A stretch of 64,000 nucleotides of DNA from Sediminibacillus terrae (GTDB lineage Bacteria; Bacillota; Bacilli; Bacillales; Amphibacillaceae): assembly GCF_009602435.1 (NCBI RefSeq), contig NZ_VZDQ01000002.1, forward strand, positions 44,420 to 108,419, given 5' to 3'. Under the pieces are notes generated by a model, which saw only the letters and a program-made list of their open reading frames with translations, searched no databases and was not told the origin of the DNA. Within the stretch, counting starts at the first letter, position 1, and every line of letters starts with the position of its first letter. The position numbers and the translations under genes were made by a program. Shown one piece after another: positions 9,293 to 17,281 of the stretch.

Positions 9293-10082
9293 ATTTCTTA
9301 CCGACTACTTTCTTGCCAATCAATGCGAGTTGTTGGAAAACGACAATGGAAAAGTGACCATTCAATTGACTGATGAAATGGATGAACTGATTATGAATCG
9401 GCCGTTTTATTGGCATTACATCAAGCAAATCGGCCAAAAAGGGCAGCCGATGAAAATCACTTTTATAACAAATCCAGACAGACAAAACGAACAGGGTGAA
9501 TGGGTACATTTCGGCAGTCCAAGATTGCATCAAATTTTCCGTACGTTGACAAGGCAAGGAAAAATAACCAGACAATATGAACAAATTGTTTCTATACAGC
9601 GACAGCCGCTAATTCCGTGGCTAGTGTTGAATATCAAAGTAAGTTATCAAGGGAAGCACAAAAAGGATGAATTGCTGTCTTATGGTCTGCAATTGATCAA
9701 CGGAACGTTGGTCAGCCCGATGATGGAGAAACTATCCCTATTAAACCTGCAGCCGGCAATACCTGATTACTGTTATACCATATCTCCGTTGATACACAAC
9801 AAAAGTGCCTATCAACGATTGATTCGTTATGTACAGGATTACCTTCGAACGAAGGATTACACCTGGGCGAAAGAATCATGGGATCACCTTTATGCCGAAG
9901 GAAAACTACTCGAGCATTTCTATAAGGAAGAGCAGGCAGAAGAAGAAAAACAGAATCAGTTACAGCAGGCACTGAATGAAATCGAAAGCAGGTTCCGTCC
10001 TCGGATTTCCATCGACATAATCAATGGCGGCCTTTTTTATCTTACCCAAGGTAGTTCGAACGTCGTCAGTTCAGGCAGTTAA
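9270..10082 (+). CDS. yqhG: Conserved protein YqhG, partner of YqhH
   Basis: 270 residues, cytoplasmic, no membrane segment. It has the Bacillaceae YqhG pattern: NLHEFLTDYFLANQCELLE at the start, then MNRPFYWHYIK near residue 45 and PMKITFITNP near 65. The C-terminal third is rich in glutamate and glutamine and probably helical or coiled coil. Function unknown in the family. The start ATG lies inside the end of yqhH, with CAGGAGG 6 bases upstream. The frame is open further up to 9141, but that part is antiparallel-free read-through of yqhH and not supported. Strict pairing with the YqhH helicase suggests a joint task in nucleic acid metabolism (inference). Confidence 0.85.
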   Translation: MAIENLHEFLTDYFLANQCELLENDNGKVTIQLTDEMDELIMNRPFYWHYIKQIGQKGQPMKITFITNPDRQNEQGEWVHFGSPRLHQIFRTLTRQGKITRQYEQIVSIQRQPLIPWLVLNIKVSYQGKHKKDELLSYGLQLINGTLVSPMMEKLSLLNLQPAIPDYCYTISPLIHNKSAYQRLIRYVQDYLRTKDYTWAKESWDHLYAEGKLLEHFYKEEQAEEEKQNQLQQALNEIESRFRPRISIDIINGGLFYLTQGSSNVVSSGS

Positions 10083-10324
10083 ACAAAAGGTCTTACAACT
10101 TTAAGATAAACATCTGTCACCGAATGTGTTTTTTACTGATGACGCGAAAGGAAAACTAGCCGTACAATGTCCTGACGTTGCCTTTCTACTTGGAACGGGA
10201 CTATATCTTATCCAGAAGAGGGGGACCTGCTCGGCGACAAGAACAAAACTAATACTTAGCCGCTAATCGCAGGTAGCACTATGTTTTTCACACGCCCGTC
10301 TTCAGTAATGCTGATGCCAATTAA
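10083..10324. other. Intergenic region between yqhG and yqzE
   Basis: No gene supported. In B. subtilis (from memory) the sinI-sinR-tasA block lies at this side of yqhG; nothing resembling it is present. Confidence 0.6.
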
Positions 10325-10366
10325 AAAAAGTAACAGACAGTCCATAAACAGTCTGTTACTTTTTCT
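10325..10366. terminator. Bidirectional terminator between yqhG and yqzE
   Basis: Stem AAGTAACAGACAG / CTGTCTGTTACTT-like with A-run before and T-run after, overlapping the last codons of yqzE on the minus strand. Confidence 0.75.
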
Positions 10367-10544
10367 TTTTCATGAGTAGACGAAAAGCAAACGGAAGTAA
10401 ACCCAGCCAATGATCAGAAACTTCGTTGTGCTCTCTTTTGCTAAGGCGTTTTTGCTTTTTCCTCTGGTCGTGTGGTGTATCCATGTATTTCACGATTTCC
10501 TGTGTCATGAACTTAACGTAATCGTTTCCGGACACTTCATTCAC
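10356..10544 (-). CDS. yqzE: Small conserved protein YqzE
   Basis: 62 residues, basic, with the family pattern NDYVKFMTQEIVKYMDTP at the start and WLGLLPFAFRLLMKKKK at the end, the latter an amphipathic or weak membrane-associated helix. In B. subtilis YqzE is encoded next to the comG operon and has been treated as competence-associated, with no defined activity. It follows aroK after 12 bases and is preceded by GAGGTG, so it is probably the second gene of an aroK-yqzE transcript. Confidence 0.8.
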   Translation of the reverse strand: MNEVSGNDYVKFMTQEIVKYMDTPHDQRKKQKRLSKREHNEVSDHWLGLLPFAFRLLMKKKK

Positions 10545-10556
10545 CTCGATAATTTC

Positions 10557-11072
10557 TTATAGGTCTAGCATGTCCGTTTTTCCTTTTCTTATAAGCTGAT
10601 GTATTTCTTCTGCCACCTGTTCTGGACTCTTTCCATCCGTTTCGATCAATATGTCTGCCGTCTGGCGGTATTTTCCCAATCTATTCTCATATAGTGCGGC
10701 TTTACCATGCTTTTTCCAGAGCGGACGGGACCGATCGTTTCCTAATCTTCGCTCTATTTCATCTAACGTAGTGTGCAGGTAAACGACGATAACATTTTCT
10801 TTCATCCACTTCCTGTTTACGTCGGACTCTACAATACCACCTCCCGTTGCTACCACTGCATCTGTCTTAGGCATTTTCATCAAAGTATCGGTTTCCTTTT
10901 CGCGGAAGGCCATTTCCCCCTGGCTCTGAAAAATTTCGGGAATCGTCCGCTGGGTCGTTTGCTCAATCTGTTGATCTGTATCCAGTCCCGGTACAGCCAT
11001 TTTCTCAGCCAGTAATCGTAATACACTTGATTTACCGCTTCCCATAAAGCCAATAAGATAAATTGCTTTCAT
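10557..11072 (-). CDS. aroK: Shikimate kinase
   Basis: Phosphorylates shikimate at the 3-hydroxyl with ATP, the fifth step of the shikimate pathway to aromatic amino acids. 171 residues, the usual length for a monofunctional enzyme. Visible: P-loop GFMGSGKSS at residues 9-17, substrate-binding DTDQQIE near 34, FREKE near 56, TGGGI near 77 and the lid RSRPLW near 113. ATG 11072 is chosen because GGGAGAGAAT precedes it; the longer upstream reading is AT-rich leader. It diverges from comGA across a short region that must hold both promoters. Confidence 0.93.
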   Translation of the reverse strand: MKAIYLIGFMGSGKSSVLRLLAEKMAVPGLDTDQQIEQTTQRTIPEIFQSQGEMAFREKETDTLMKMPKTDAVVATGGGIVESDVNRKWMKENVIVVYLHTTLDEIERRLGNDRSRPLWKKHGKAALYENRLGKYRQTADILIETDGKSPEQVAEEIHQLIRKGKTDMLDL

Positions 11073-11183
11073 AATTCTCTCCCTTTTAATTTTTATGTAG
11101 AATATTTTTATTTGATTGCAGGAATTAAACAAGATTCGTCGAATCAATCTTTATCCCCCAATGAAAGTGAGGTGATTAAAGAA

Positions 11184-12200
11184 GTGACAATCGCTGTCAC
11201 CTTCTCCGAAAAACTGCTTGCTGCAGCCATTTCAGCCCATGCCTCCGACATCCACTTCCTACCATCTGCCGATGAAACAGAAATTTCATTCCGAATCAGG
11301 GGTGAACGAAGCCTCTTCAGCAGGATACCTGTAAGACACTATAAAAAAATACTCGGTTACTATAAGTTTACCTCAGGTATGGATATAGGAGAAGTACGTA
11401 AGCCGCAAAACGGTACCATCCCTTTTAAAACGGAAAACGGATCGACCTATTCCCTTCGATTGTCCACACTCCCCGTAAAACATTCGGAAAGTTTGGCCGT
11501 CCGCATCCTTCCCCAAACTGACACCCCTCCTCTCGAACGGCTGTTGTTGTTCCCTTGGCAGTTAACAAAGCTTTACAGGTTGGTTTCAGCCAGATCCGGA
11601 ATCATACTGCTTACAGGGCCCACGGGTAGCGGGAAGACCACTACGCTTTATGCCTTGCTACAATCCTTGCTCGATAAGTTATCCCCCCAGGTGATCACAC
11701 TCGAAGATCCGATTGAAAAGGAATTATGCAAAGCTATTCAAGTTCAGGTGAATGAAAAAGCCGGCTTAACTTTTCAAACAGGGTTAAAAGCGGCGCTCCG
11801 ACATGATCCAGACATTGTCATGATAGGCGAAATCCGTGATAAGGGGACGGCACAGATTGCCGTCCAGGCTGCTCTTACAGGGCATCTCGTCTTATCCACG
11901 CTTCATGCCAAAAATGCCTATGGCACGATCAAACGCCTGATTGATATGGAAATCAGCGAGACTGATCTTCACCAAGTATTGCTAGGTGTCGGTGCTCTTC
12001 AATTATTGCCGACACGACTGCCCGGTTCCGATATTAAACGCACTGCCGTGCTGGAGTTGCTGGAAAATGCTCTCCTCGTCAAGGCGATAAACGGCAACAA
12101 TCCCTATCGTTCCTCGGCTTTCCCTACATTTGCCCGATTAAGGAGGAAAGCATACGCATATGGCTATGCTGATCAGACAATTTTCAACACTGGTTTTTAA
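11184..12200 (+). CDS. comGA: Competence pseudopilus assembly ATPase ComGA
   Basis: The cytoplasmic traffic ATPase that powers assembly of the DNA-uptake pseudopilus from ComGC-type subunits. 338 residues: N-terminal HASDIHFLP segment, Walker A LLTGPTGSGKTTTLY near residue 145, Asp box TLEDPIE, Walker B IVMIGEIRD near 212 and His box LTGHLVLSTLHAKNA. I chose GTG 11184, which has GAGGTGA 8 bases upstream and gives MTIAVTFSEKLL. An upstream TTG at 11112 in frame has no ribosome site. The tetracysteine zinc motif of many GspE proteins is absent, as in Gram-positive ComGA. First gene of comGA-GG; expression is expected to depend on ComK, but I could not identify a clear ComK box. Confidence 0.9.
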   Translation: MTIAVTFSEKLLAAAISAHASDIHFLPSADETEISFRIRGERSLFSRIPVRHYKKILGYYKFTSGMDIGEVRKPQNGTIPFKTENGSTYSLRLSTLPVKHSESLAVRILPQTDTPPLERLLLFPWQLTKLYRLVSARSGIILLTGPTGSGKTTTLYALLQSLLDKLSPQVITLEDPIEKELCKAIQVQVNEKAGLTFQTGLKAALRHDPDIVMIGEIRDKGTAQIAVQAALTGHLVLSTLHAKNAYGTIKRLIDMEISETDLHQVLLGVGALQLLPTRLPGSDIKRTAVLELLENALLVKAINGNNPYRSSAFPTFARLRRKAYAYGYADQTIFNTGF

Positions 12201-13224
12201 GCACGGGATGAAACTATCCACCAAAGACCAGCTTGTCTTGCTGCAACGTCTCACCAGACTGATAGAAGGTGGATATTCTTTGATGGAGTCCCTTCTTATG
12301 CTTGAATGGGACCCAAAGTTAAAGAAAGCCTCCCGTTCCATTTCTAGTTCTTTGGCAGATGGGGAAAGAATCGACAAGGCTTTCGAGAAAGCACATTTCC
12401 ATCAAAATATCATCTCCTATTTATATTTTGCCAGAAAAAACGGCGATTTAGAATCCATGCTCTTCCATTGTTCACAGGCAATGGAGAAACAGCTTTCCCA
12501 ATACGCCCAATTCCAAAAAACTTCACGCTACCCTTTTATTCTGATTGTTTTTTTCACCGTGTTATTATACTTCATCAAGACTGCTGTTTATCCCGCTTTT
12601 ACCCAAATGGTCCTCTCTGTTTCAGGGGATACACCGGCAGTCACCACCTATTCTATTTTCTTCGTCGACTTTTTGTTCACGCTCTCTGCATTCATGGCTG
12701 CCGCCGTCATCCTATTTGGCCCTGTCTGGCTATCATTAAGGAGCCGGATACCAATTGATCGGCACCTAAAGATACTTCAAAGGATCCCTGTAGTGTTCGG
12801 CTTTCAACGGATGAAAACCACTTTTTTGTTTGCCATACATTTAGGCGCCCTTTTGAAAAGTACTGTGCCTATGAAAGATGCCCTGATCGTTATGCAAGAG
12901 CAGAATCACCATCCAATCCTTGCCCATTATGCGATGATCATAACAGAGAACCTTAATCGAGGAATCAATATCACCACGATTCTTCCAAGTCTCCCCCTTT
13001 TTGAAAAGGAGCTAACCAGCATTTTCCTTAAAAATAACAATGTCAAAGAATTGGAGCACGATTTACTGATTTACGCCGAATTTTTAACTGAAAGTCTAGA
13101 GGAAAAATGGAAAAAGCTGCTTTCCTGGATCCAGCCAATTACATTTTGTCTTCTTGCAGGGTTGATAATCTTTGTCTATTTATCGATTATGATGCCAATG
13201 TTCCAATTGATCAATTCAATCTGA
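12160..13224 (+). CDS. comGB: Competence pseudopilus platform protein ComGB
   Basis: Polytopic inner-membrane platform (GspF/PilC family) on which the pseudopilus is assembled. 354 residues, with three membrane segments: about 125-147 (PFILIVFFTVLLYFI), 170-192 and 325-348. The cytoplasmic N-terminal half has LLQRLTRLIEGGYSL, a typical T2SSF motif, and the second half repeats it as FAIHLGALLKSTVPM. It overlaps comGA by 41 bases. AGGAGG lies 13 bases before ATG 12160, a slightly long spacing; ATG 12166 is an alternative. Confidence 0.9.
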   Translation: MAMLIRQFSTLVFKHGMKLSTKDQLVLLQRLTRLIEGGYSLMESLLMLEWDPKLKKASRSISSSLADGERIDKAFEKAHFHQNIISYLYFARKNGDLESMLFHCSQAMEKQLSQYAQFQKTSRYPFILIVFFTVLLYFIKTAVYPAFTQMVLSVSGDTPAVTTYSIFFVDFLFTLSAFMAAAVILFGPVWLSLRSRIPIDRHLKILQRIPVVFGFQRMKTTFLFAIHLGALLKSTVPMKDALIVMQEQNHHPILAHYAMIITENLNRGINITTILPSLPLFEKELTSIFLKNNNVKELEHDLLIYAEFLTESLEEKWKKLLSWIQPITFCLLAGLIIFVYLSIMMPMFQLINSI

Positions 13225-13238
13225 CAAAGGAGATTGTG

Positions 13239-13544
13239 ATGAAAAACGAGAAAGGTTTTACCTTAATTGAAATGTTGATCGTTTTGACGATTATTTCCAT
13301 TCTTTTGATACTGATTTTGCCTAATCTCGCCGACAAAAATGAAGAGGTCCAGTCAAAAGGCTGCACCGCATTAGCAGAAATGACTTCCAGCCAAATACAG
13401 GCTTACGTATTGGATCACGGCAACGAACCTGACTCTATTTCTCAACTGCTAGATGAAAATTATATAAAAACAGATTCATGTGCCAATGGATCGAAGAAAA
13501 TCCAACTTACTCCGACGGGGGAGGTTGAGATAGTCTCACCATGA
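13239..13544 (+). CDS. comGC: Major pseudopilin ComGC
   Basis: Principal subunit of the competence pseudopilus that draws DNA through the wall. 101 residues beginning MKNEKG, then FTLIEMLIVLTII, a class III (prepilin) signal cut after the glycine by ComC peptidase, leaving N-methyl-Phe and the conserved Glu5. Two cysteines (CTALAEM and DSCANG) could form the intramolecular disulfide known for ComGC. ATG 13239 has AAAGGAG upstream. The frame is open back to 13107 inside comGB, but that is not credible coding. Its stop overlaps the comGD start. Confidence 0.92.
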   Translation: MKNEKGFTLIEMLIVLTIISILLILILPNLADKNEEVQSKGCTALAEMTSSQIQAYVLDHGNEPDSISQLLDENYIKTDSCANGSKKIQLTPTGEVEIVSP

Positions 13545-13975
13545 AAACAGGAGGCTTTACTTTCATCGAAGTGATGATTGTATTAGGCAGTATGGTTGCA
13601 CTAACAGCCGTGGGTATCGCGCTCCCCGTCCATATGTTAGAAAAACAAAAAATAAATGATTTCTTTCAGTTGTTCGACAGCGATCTTATTTACCTACAGC
13701 AGTCTGCAATGCTGTCATCCGAAAAGTGTGCACTTTACATCGATGCAGAGCATCATGAATATACGATACGCACAGGCGGTACAGGGGAAGTTATCCTGAC
13801 TAGAAAAATACCGGAAAACTGGCGAATCGAATTACGAACCCTTAAAATGCCGCTTTCCTTTAATTCCAAAGGAACAATTAAACGTCCGGGGACCATGATC
13901 ATTCACACAGGTAGAAGTCGATACAAAGTGGTCTTTCCGCTCGGTAAAGGGAGACACTACTATGAGGAATTGTAG
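13541..13975 (+). CDS. comGD: Minor pseudopilin ComGD
   Basis: 144 residues with prepilin signal MKTGG then FTFIEVMIVLGSMVALTAVG, retaining Glu5. One transmembrane helix is followed by an extracytoplasmic domain. ATG overlaps the comGC stop as ATGA, indicating coupled translation. Minor pseudopilins of this operon are thought to prime or cap the pseudopilus. Confidence 0.88.
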   Translation: MKTGGFTFIEVMIVLGSMVALTAVGIALPVHMLEKQKINDFFQLFDSDLIYLQQSAMLSSEKCALYIDAEHHEYTIRTGGTGEVILTRKIPENWRIELRTLKMPLSFNSKGTIKRPGTMIIHTGRSRYKVVFPLGKGRHYYEEL

Positions 13976-14312
13976 AGGATTCACCACAATCGAGGCATTG
14001 GCAGTTTTCTCTGTTTTTCTCATGGTCTCCGTTTCCCTCCTGCCAAGCTTCCTTTACATCAAGCTGGAAGACCAGCAATTATTGATAAAACGTCAAGTGC
14101 TGTCGCAACTTCATGACGATTTAATTGAAATTGCTTATGGAGAACATCAAGAAAATCCGGAAAACCATAATCATCAGGAGAGCAAAATGGGTGTTGAGGT
14201 TATGTATACATTCACCAAGGAAACCGAGTTGACGAAAGGATGTGCGGAATGGAAGGATGCAAAACAAAAGGAACATGAAGTTTGTCTTTACGCCTTTCCC
14301 GCAAAACAATAA
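13962..14312 (+). CDS. comGE: Minor pseudopilin ComGE
   Basis: 116 residues starting MRNCRG then FTTIEALAVFSVFLMVSVSLL, a prepilin signal with Glu5. It overlaps comGD by 14 bases and comGF by about 38. Sequence beyond the N-terminal helix is poorly conserved in the family, so the call rests on the signal, length and operon position. Confidence 0.82.
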   Translation: MRNCRGFTTIEALAVFSVFLMVSVSLLPSFLYIKLEDQQLLIKRQVLSQLHDDLIEIAYGEHQENPENHNHQESKMGVEVMYTFTKETELTKGCAEWKDAKQKEHEVCLYAFPAKQ

Positions 14313-14703
14313 GGGATTCACGTTTGTTTCGCTCCTATTCGGGTTAGCCATCTTATTAATGGTACTGCCCTGTGTCGGCATATTTTATCAATCGATTGAT
14401 ATGGGAAACCACTATCAGGAACAAGCCGTAAGACTAACCTTTCAATTTCTCGCTGATCAGTCAGAACAATCTGTGGGGGTTCGAGTAAAAGGAAACAATC
14501 TATTTTTTGAATCTGAAGAGGGATCAGTTATTTCGGTAAGCCAATATGGAGGGGTATTAAGAAGACAAGTGTCTGGTGAAGGACATGAAATACTGCTGCG
14601 GGATATATCCGATTTTTCTTTAAAGCAGTTACAATCCGGCTTAAGCATAACGATAGTGATGGCGGGAGGAGATCAATATGAAAAAAAGATTCGTTATCCT
14701 TAA
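14275..14703 (+). CDS. comGF: Minor pseudopilin ComGF
   Basis: 142 residues with a class III-like signal ending PFPQNNKG, then FTFVSLLFGLAILLMVLPC. Position 5 of the mature form is Ser instead of Glu, as in other ComGF proteins. The body ends with the ComGF-type segment LKQLQSGLSITIVMAGG. The start is uncertain: ATG 14275 lies close to AAAAGG, while GTG 14242 and ATG 14257 are in frame upstream. Translation probably relies on coupling to comGE. Confidence 0.8.
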   Translation: MKFVFTPFPQNNKGFTFVSLLFGLAILLMVLPCVGIFYQSIDMGNHYQEQAVRLTFQFLADQSEQSVGVRVKGNNLFFESEEGSVISVSQYGGVLRRQVSGEGHEILLRDISDFSLKQLQSGLSITIVMAGGDQYEKKIRYP

Positions 14704-15067
14704 ACACGAAAAATTTAACCACAATGGCTTTATCTTCCCGTATATTGCCTTTGTCTCAGTTGTCATCATCACGGCATTGATCAGTGCTGTCGCCCTAGTC
14801 CACAATCAGCAGTTAGAAACATATCAGTATTATGAACAACTCAAGTTGGATACACTGCTGCAAATGGGAAAAGAACAACTACGTACTGAACAGTCTGTTT
14901 TGGATAAAGACTGTCCCCGTTCCCGGACTTACACCTATCCATATGGCACTGCCACTATTCGGTGCGAACAGATAGAAGATGGAATCCTTAAAGCGAGATT
15001 CACCTTGGAAACAAACAAAGGCACCATCGTCAACAAATTGGTTAACTTCAGAACAGACCTGCCATAG
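14678..15067 (+). CDS. comGG: Minor pseudopilin ComGG
   Basis: 129 residues, the last gene of the operon, overlapping comGF by 26 bases and preceded by GGAGGAGAT. A prepilin-like junction NHNG then FIFPYIAFVSVVIITALISA is visible, without Glu5. One membrane helix then a short outer domain with two cysteines (DCPRS and RCEQI). ComGG is thought to form a complex with ComGE and ComGF. Assigned by place, size and signal. Confidence 0.8.
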   Translation: MKKRFVILKHEKFNHNGFIFPYIAFVSVVIITALISAVALVHNQQLETYQYYEQLKLDTLLQMGKEQLRTEQSVLDKDCPRSRTYTYPYGTATIRCEQIEDGILKARFTLETNKGTIVNKLVNFRTDLP

Positions 15068-15163
15068 TCCATATGATTTTCACTTTCATCTCCCCCATTC
15101 GAGTATTCTCCTTTCTCTACCGAGATGGAGGCGGTCCGATTCATTATTTCTTTTTTGTAGTGA

Positions 15164-15213
15164 GGGTTGTCCCGCAAATGGTCGGAGACTTAGGGACAAC
15201 CGTTTCATTTTTT
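15164..15213 (+). terminator. Terminator of the comG operon
   Basis: Stem GGTTGTCCC (15165-15173) with GGGACAACC (15193-15201), followed by gtttcattttttt. Confidence 0.85.
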
Positions 15214-15638
15214 TGCTGTTTAAGAACAAATATTTTATTTGATCAACCACAATAAAATGTAGTTCCTGCTACACTTCTGACACTCGAAACCCTTTTCGAT
15301 CCTGCAGCTATTTCTTTCTGTTCCTTTCCAGGTTCGACAGCCAAATTGTTTAAGGGGGATTTTTTTCATCGGCAAGCTTCACGCAAGTACAAGAAGAGGA
15401 AGCTGATTGTCTCCGCGAGTTAGAAATGGGAAGCTGTTTATGATGCAGTGGATATCATAAATCAAGGAGCATACACCTCACCGACAAAAGTGAAAAATGC
15501 ATAAGAAAAAACTGGAATTACTGGTTTCGTTTATTCATATAGAAAAACAGGCTGAATGGTGGCATTGTGTTCAAATTTTTTTGGAGAAAAGACGTATATT
15601 TTACTCTCCAAATATCCATCCTATCACTGTACAATCAT
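15214..15638. other. Intergenic region between comG and tRNA-Gln
   Basis: About 425 bases of AT-rich DNA with short frames only. No ribosome-site-led ORF or known family was recognised. The final 60 bases should hold the tRNA promoter. Confidence 0.5.
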
Positions 15639-15710
15639 TGGGCTATAGCCAAGCGGTAAGGCAGCGGGTTTTGATCCCGTGATTCGCTGGTTCGAATCCA
15701 GCTAGCCCAG
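15639..15710 (+). tRNA. tRNA-Gln (anticodon TTG)
   Basis: Acceptor TGGGCTA pairs with TAGCCCA; D-arm AGCCAAGCGGTAAGGC; anticodon loop tTTTGat between GCGGG and CCCGT; T-arm GCTGGTTCGAATCCAGC. No CCA is encoded directly. Nearly identical in pattern to Bacillus tRNA-Gln. Confidence 0.96.
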
Positions 15711-15824
15711 TTTGTTTTTTGGTGGATTTCCCTTCTCTCCCAGAAATGATAAGATTGATTTACAATCTTATCATACTCGTTTATAATAACCATGATACAT
15801 AACCTTGAAAAGGAGGGGAAAAGT

Positions 15825-16067
15825 ATGGATAGAATGTATCGCGTTCTTTCTTTTTGGACAGGTATTTTCACAGTCATGTTTTATATAGGTGATATGGAAA
15901 GCCTTGCTGTGTTATTCCTTGCTCAAACAGTTTTCTTTATTGCTGTAAGCTATTTGAAGCTTTCAGAACGCATGTACATGTACTTATTCGGTGGCTATTG
16001 CACCCTGTTCTTTATTGGTTTTACCTATTATACGAACTTCATACTCGTTCCCGGATTTGGGCACTAA
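15825..16067 (+). CDS. yqgY: DUF2626 family membrane protein YqgY
   Basis: 80 residues, three predicted membrane helices, with the family start MDRMYRVLSFWTGIFTVMFY, the middle LKLSERMYMYLFG and the end GFTYYTNFILVPGFGH. Function unknown. AGGAGGGG lies 6 bases before ATG 15825. The yqgY-yqgX-yqgW cluster is conserved across Bacillaceae. A terminator follows directly. Confidence 0.87.
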   Translation: MDRMYRVLSFWTGIFTVMFYIGDMESLAVLFLAQTVFFIAVSYLKLSERMYMYLFGGYCTLFFIGFTYYTNFILVPGFGH

Positions 16068-16073
16068 AAACAG

Positions 16074-16113
16074 GAAGCTCTGGACCTTTTCAAAAAGGCC
16101 AGAGCTTTTCTTT
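16074..16113. terminator. Terminator after yqgY
   Basis: Stem GAAGCTCTGG/CCAGAGCTTTTC with T-run ctttttttcc; also near the 3' end of the convergent yqgX. Confidence 0.8.
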
Positions 16114-16136
16114 TTTTCCTGATTCCTGCCTTATGT

Positions 16137-16757
16137 TCAGCCGACAAATTGGTTATGCAGTTTTTCGTCACCGATCGAGGTTTCTGGACCGTGTCCTGGA
16201 TAAACTGTATAATCATCAGGCAAGCTGAACAATTTACTTTTAATCGTTTCCACTAACACTTCAAAATCCCCGCCGGGTAAATCAGTTCTCCCAATTCCTC
16301 TTTGAAACAAGGAATCACCTGAGACTACCCATTTTTCCTCAGAAAAAACGAAAGCCACCCCACCTGGTGAATGACCAGGGGTTTCCAGTATGTTGAATAC
16401 GAAGGAACCAACCGACATTTCACCGCTACTTATAAAACTGTCAGCAGGCGCGGCAGATATCGGTTCCATCCGGAATAATGCAGAGCCATTCAGATTAGGA
16501 TTTGACAGCCAGTCTGACTCTGCCTTATGTACATACACAGGAATCTGGTACATATCCCGCAATTCTTCCACTGCACCGATATGGTCAAAGTGGGCATGGG
16601 TCAGCAATATAGCAATAGGTTTTAAATCTGCCTCTTTTAAATACGCATTCAGTTTATCAGCGTCTCCTCCCGGATCTATAATCATTGCTTCCTGTCCTTT
16701 CATGACAAGGTAGCAATTAGTGCCTAACGGTCCAAGGGGAATTTTCTCTATCTTCAT
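16137..16757 (-). CDS. yqgX: Metallo-beta-lactamase-fold hydrolase YqgX
   Basis: 206 residues with the complete binuclear metal set of glyoxalase II-like enzymes: THAHFDHIG near residue 56, ETPGHSPGG near 132, SGDSLFQRGIGRTDLP near 150 and VYPGHGPET near 191. The fold hydrolyses thioesters or related bonds; a hydroxyacylglutathione or hydroxyacyl-bacillithiol substrate is possible but not shown. ATG 16757 is preceded by AAGGAG. The frame stays open a further 17 codons without a ribosome site. Divergent from yqgW. Confidence 0.88.
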   Translation of the reverse strand: MKIEKIPLGPLGTNCYLVMKGQEAMIIDPGGDADKLNAYLKEADLKPIAILLTHAHFDHIGAVEELRDMYQIPVYVHKAESDWLSNPNLNGSALFRMEPISAAPADSFISSGEMSVGSFVFNILETPGHSPGGVAFVFSEEKWVVSGDSLFQRGIGRTDLPGGDFEVLVETIKSKLFSLPDDYTVYPGHGPETSIGDEKLHNQFVG

Positions 16758-16913
16758 GTCACCACTCCTTCTAAAAACAGTATAAATCGTCTTTGTATAT
16801 CTCGACAAATCATTTAATTTGTTTTAGAATGTATGAGGAGATCATATCTACTACATATTAATATTGATTGTTCCTGAAACTTTCTTTTCGGGAATTCAAG
16901 GAGGTTATCGATA

Positions 16914-17084
16914 GTGGTATTGGCAATCCTGTTATTGATTGTAGCTATTTTATGTGCTGTTGCTGTATTACGTGAATTGAAAGCTAAAAATATGTTTGCT
17001 GTTCTATTTGCCGGATTATCCACCTTAGTGTTCGGCTGGTTTTCCATTATGACTATTTGGGCAGAATTGTTTCAAAACGTATAA
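16914..17084 (+). CDS. yqgW: Small DUF2759 membrane protein YqgW
   Basis: A 56-residue frame starting with GTG. AAGGAGG sits 9 bases upstream. The product has two hydrophobic helices (VLAILLLIVAILCAVAVL and MFAVLFAGLSTLVFGWFSI) joined by the basic loop RELKAKN. The pattern and place match DUF2759 (YqgW) of Bacillus, next to yqgX. Function unknown. It is followed by a strong terminator, which supports it as a real transcription unit despite its size and non-ATG start. Confidence 0.78.
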   Translation: MVLAILLLIVAILCAVAVLRELKAKNMFAVLFAGLSTLVFGWFSIMTIWAELFQNV

Positions 17085-17109
17085 TCCCAGCTTGAATAAG
17101 TCAGTATGA

Positions 17110-17142
17110 AATCCCTTGTCCTTTTGGTCAAGGGATTTTTTC
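17110..17142 (+). terminator. Terminator of yqgW
   Basis: ATCCCTTG ... CAAGGGAT followed by TTTTTT. Confidence 0.85.
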
Positions 17143-17184
17143 ATGTCCTACTCATACTCTTTCCTATGCCCTTTTCCAAGATTT

Positions 17185-17275
17185 GCAGTTAAAGAAAAGC
17201 GTAACCGCCTGTCTAAAGGAATGTAGGCTAAAACAGCCACATCCTGTTTCAATACCAGCTAGACATCACTGAAAT
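17185..17275 (+). repeat. Dispersed repeat family A, short copy
   Basis: Shares aaagcgtaaccgcctgt, taggctaaaac.gccac.tcctg and the end agctagac with the copy at 3005-3187; the middle is deleted. Confidence 0.5.
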
Positions 17276-17281
17276 CTAAAC

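Noticed and set aside
10256..10318. Minus-strand stretch reading like a 20-residue C-terminus (GISITEDGRVKNIVLPAIS)
   Set aside because: Only 63 bases are open and a terminator lies just upstream of it; chance cannot be excluded.
11073..11183. ComK box in the aroK-comGA gap
   Set aside because: A/T runs are present but no AAAA-N5-TTTT pair with proper spacing could be identified with confidence.
15497..15877. Frames across tRNA-Gln on both strands
   Set aside because: They overlap the tRNA gene; no ribosome site or family likeness.
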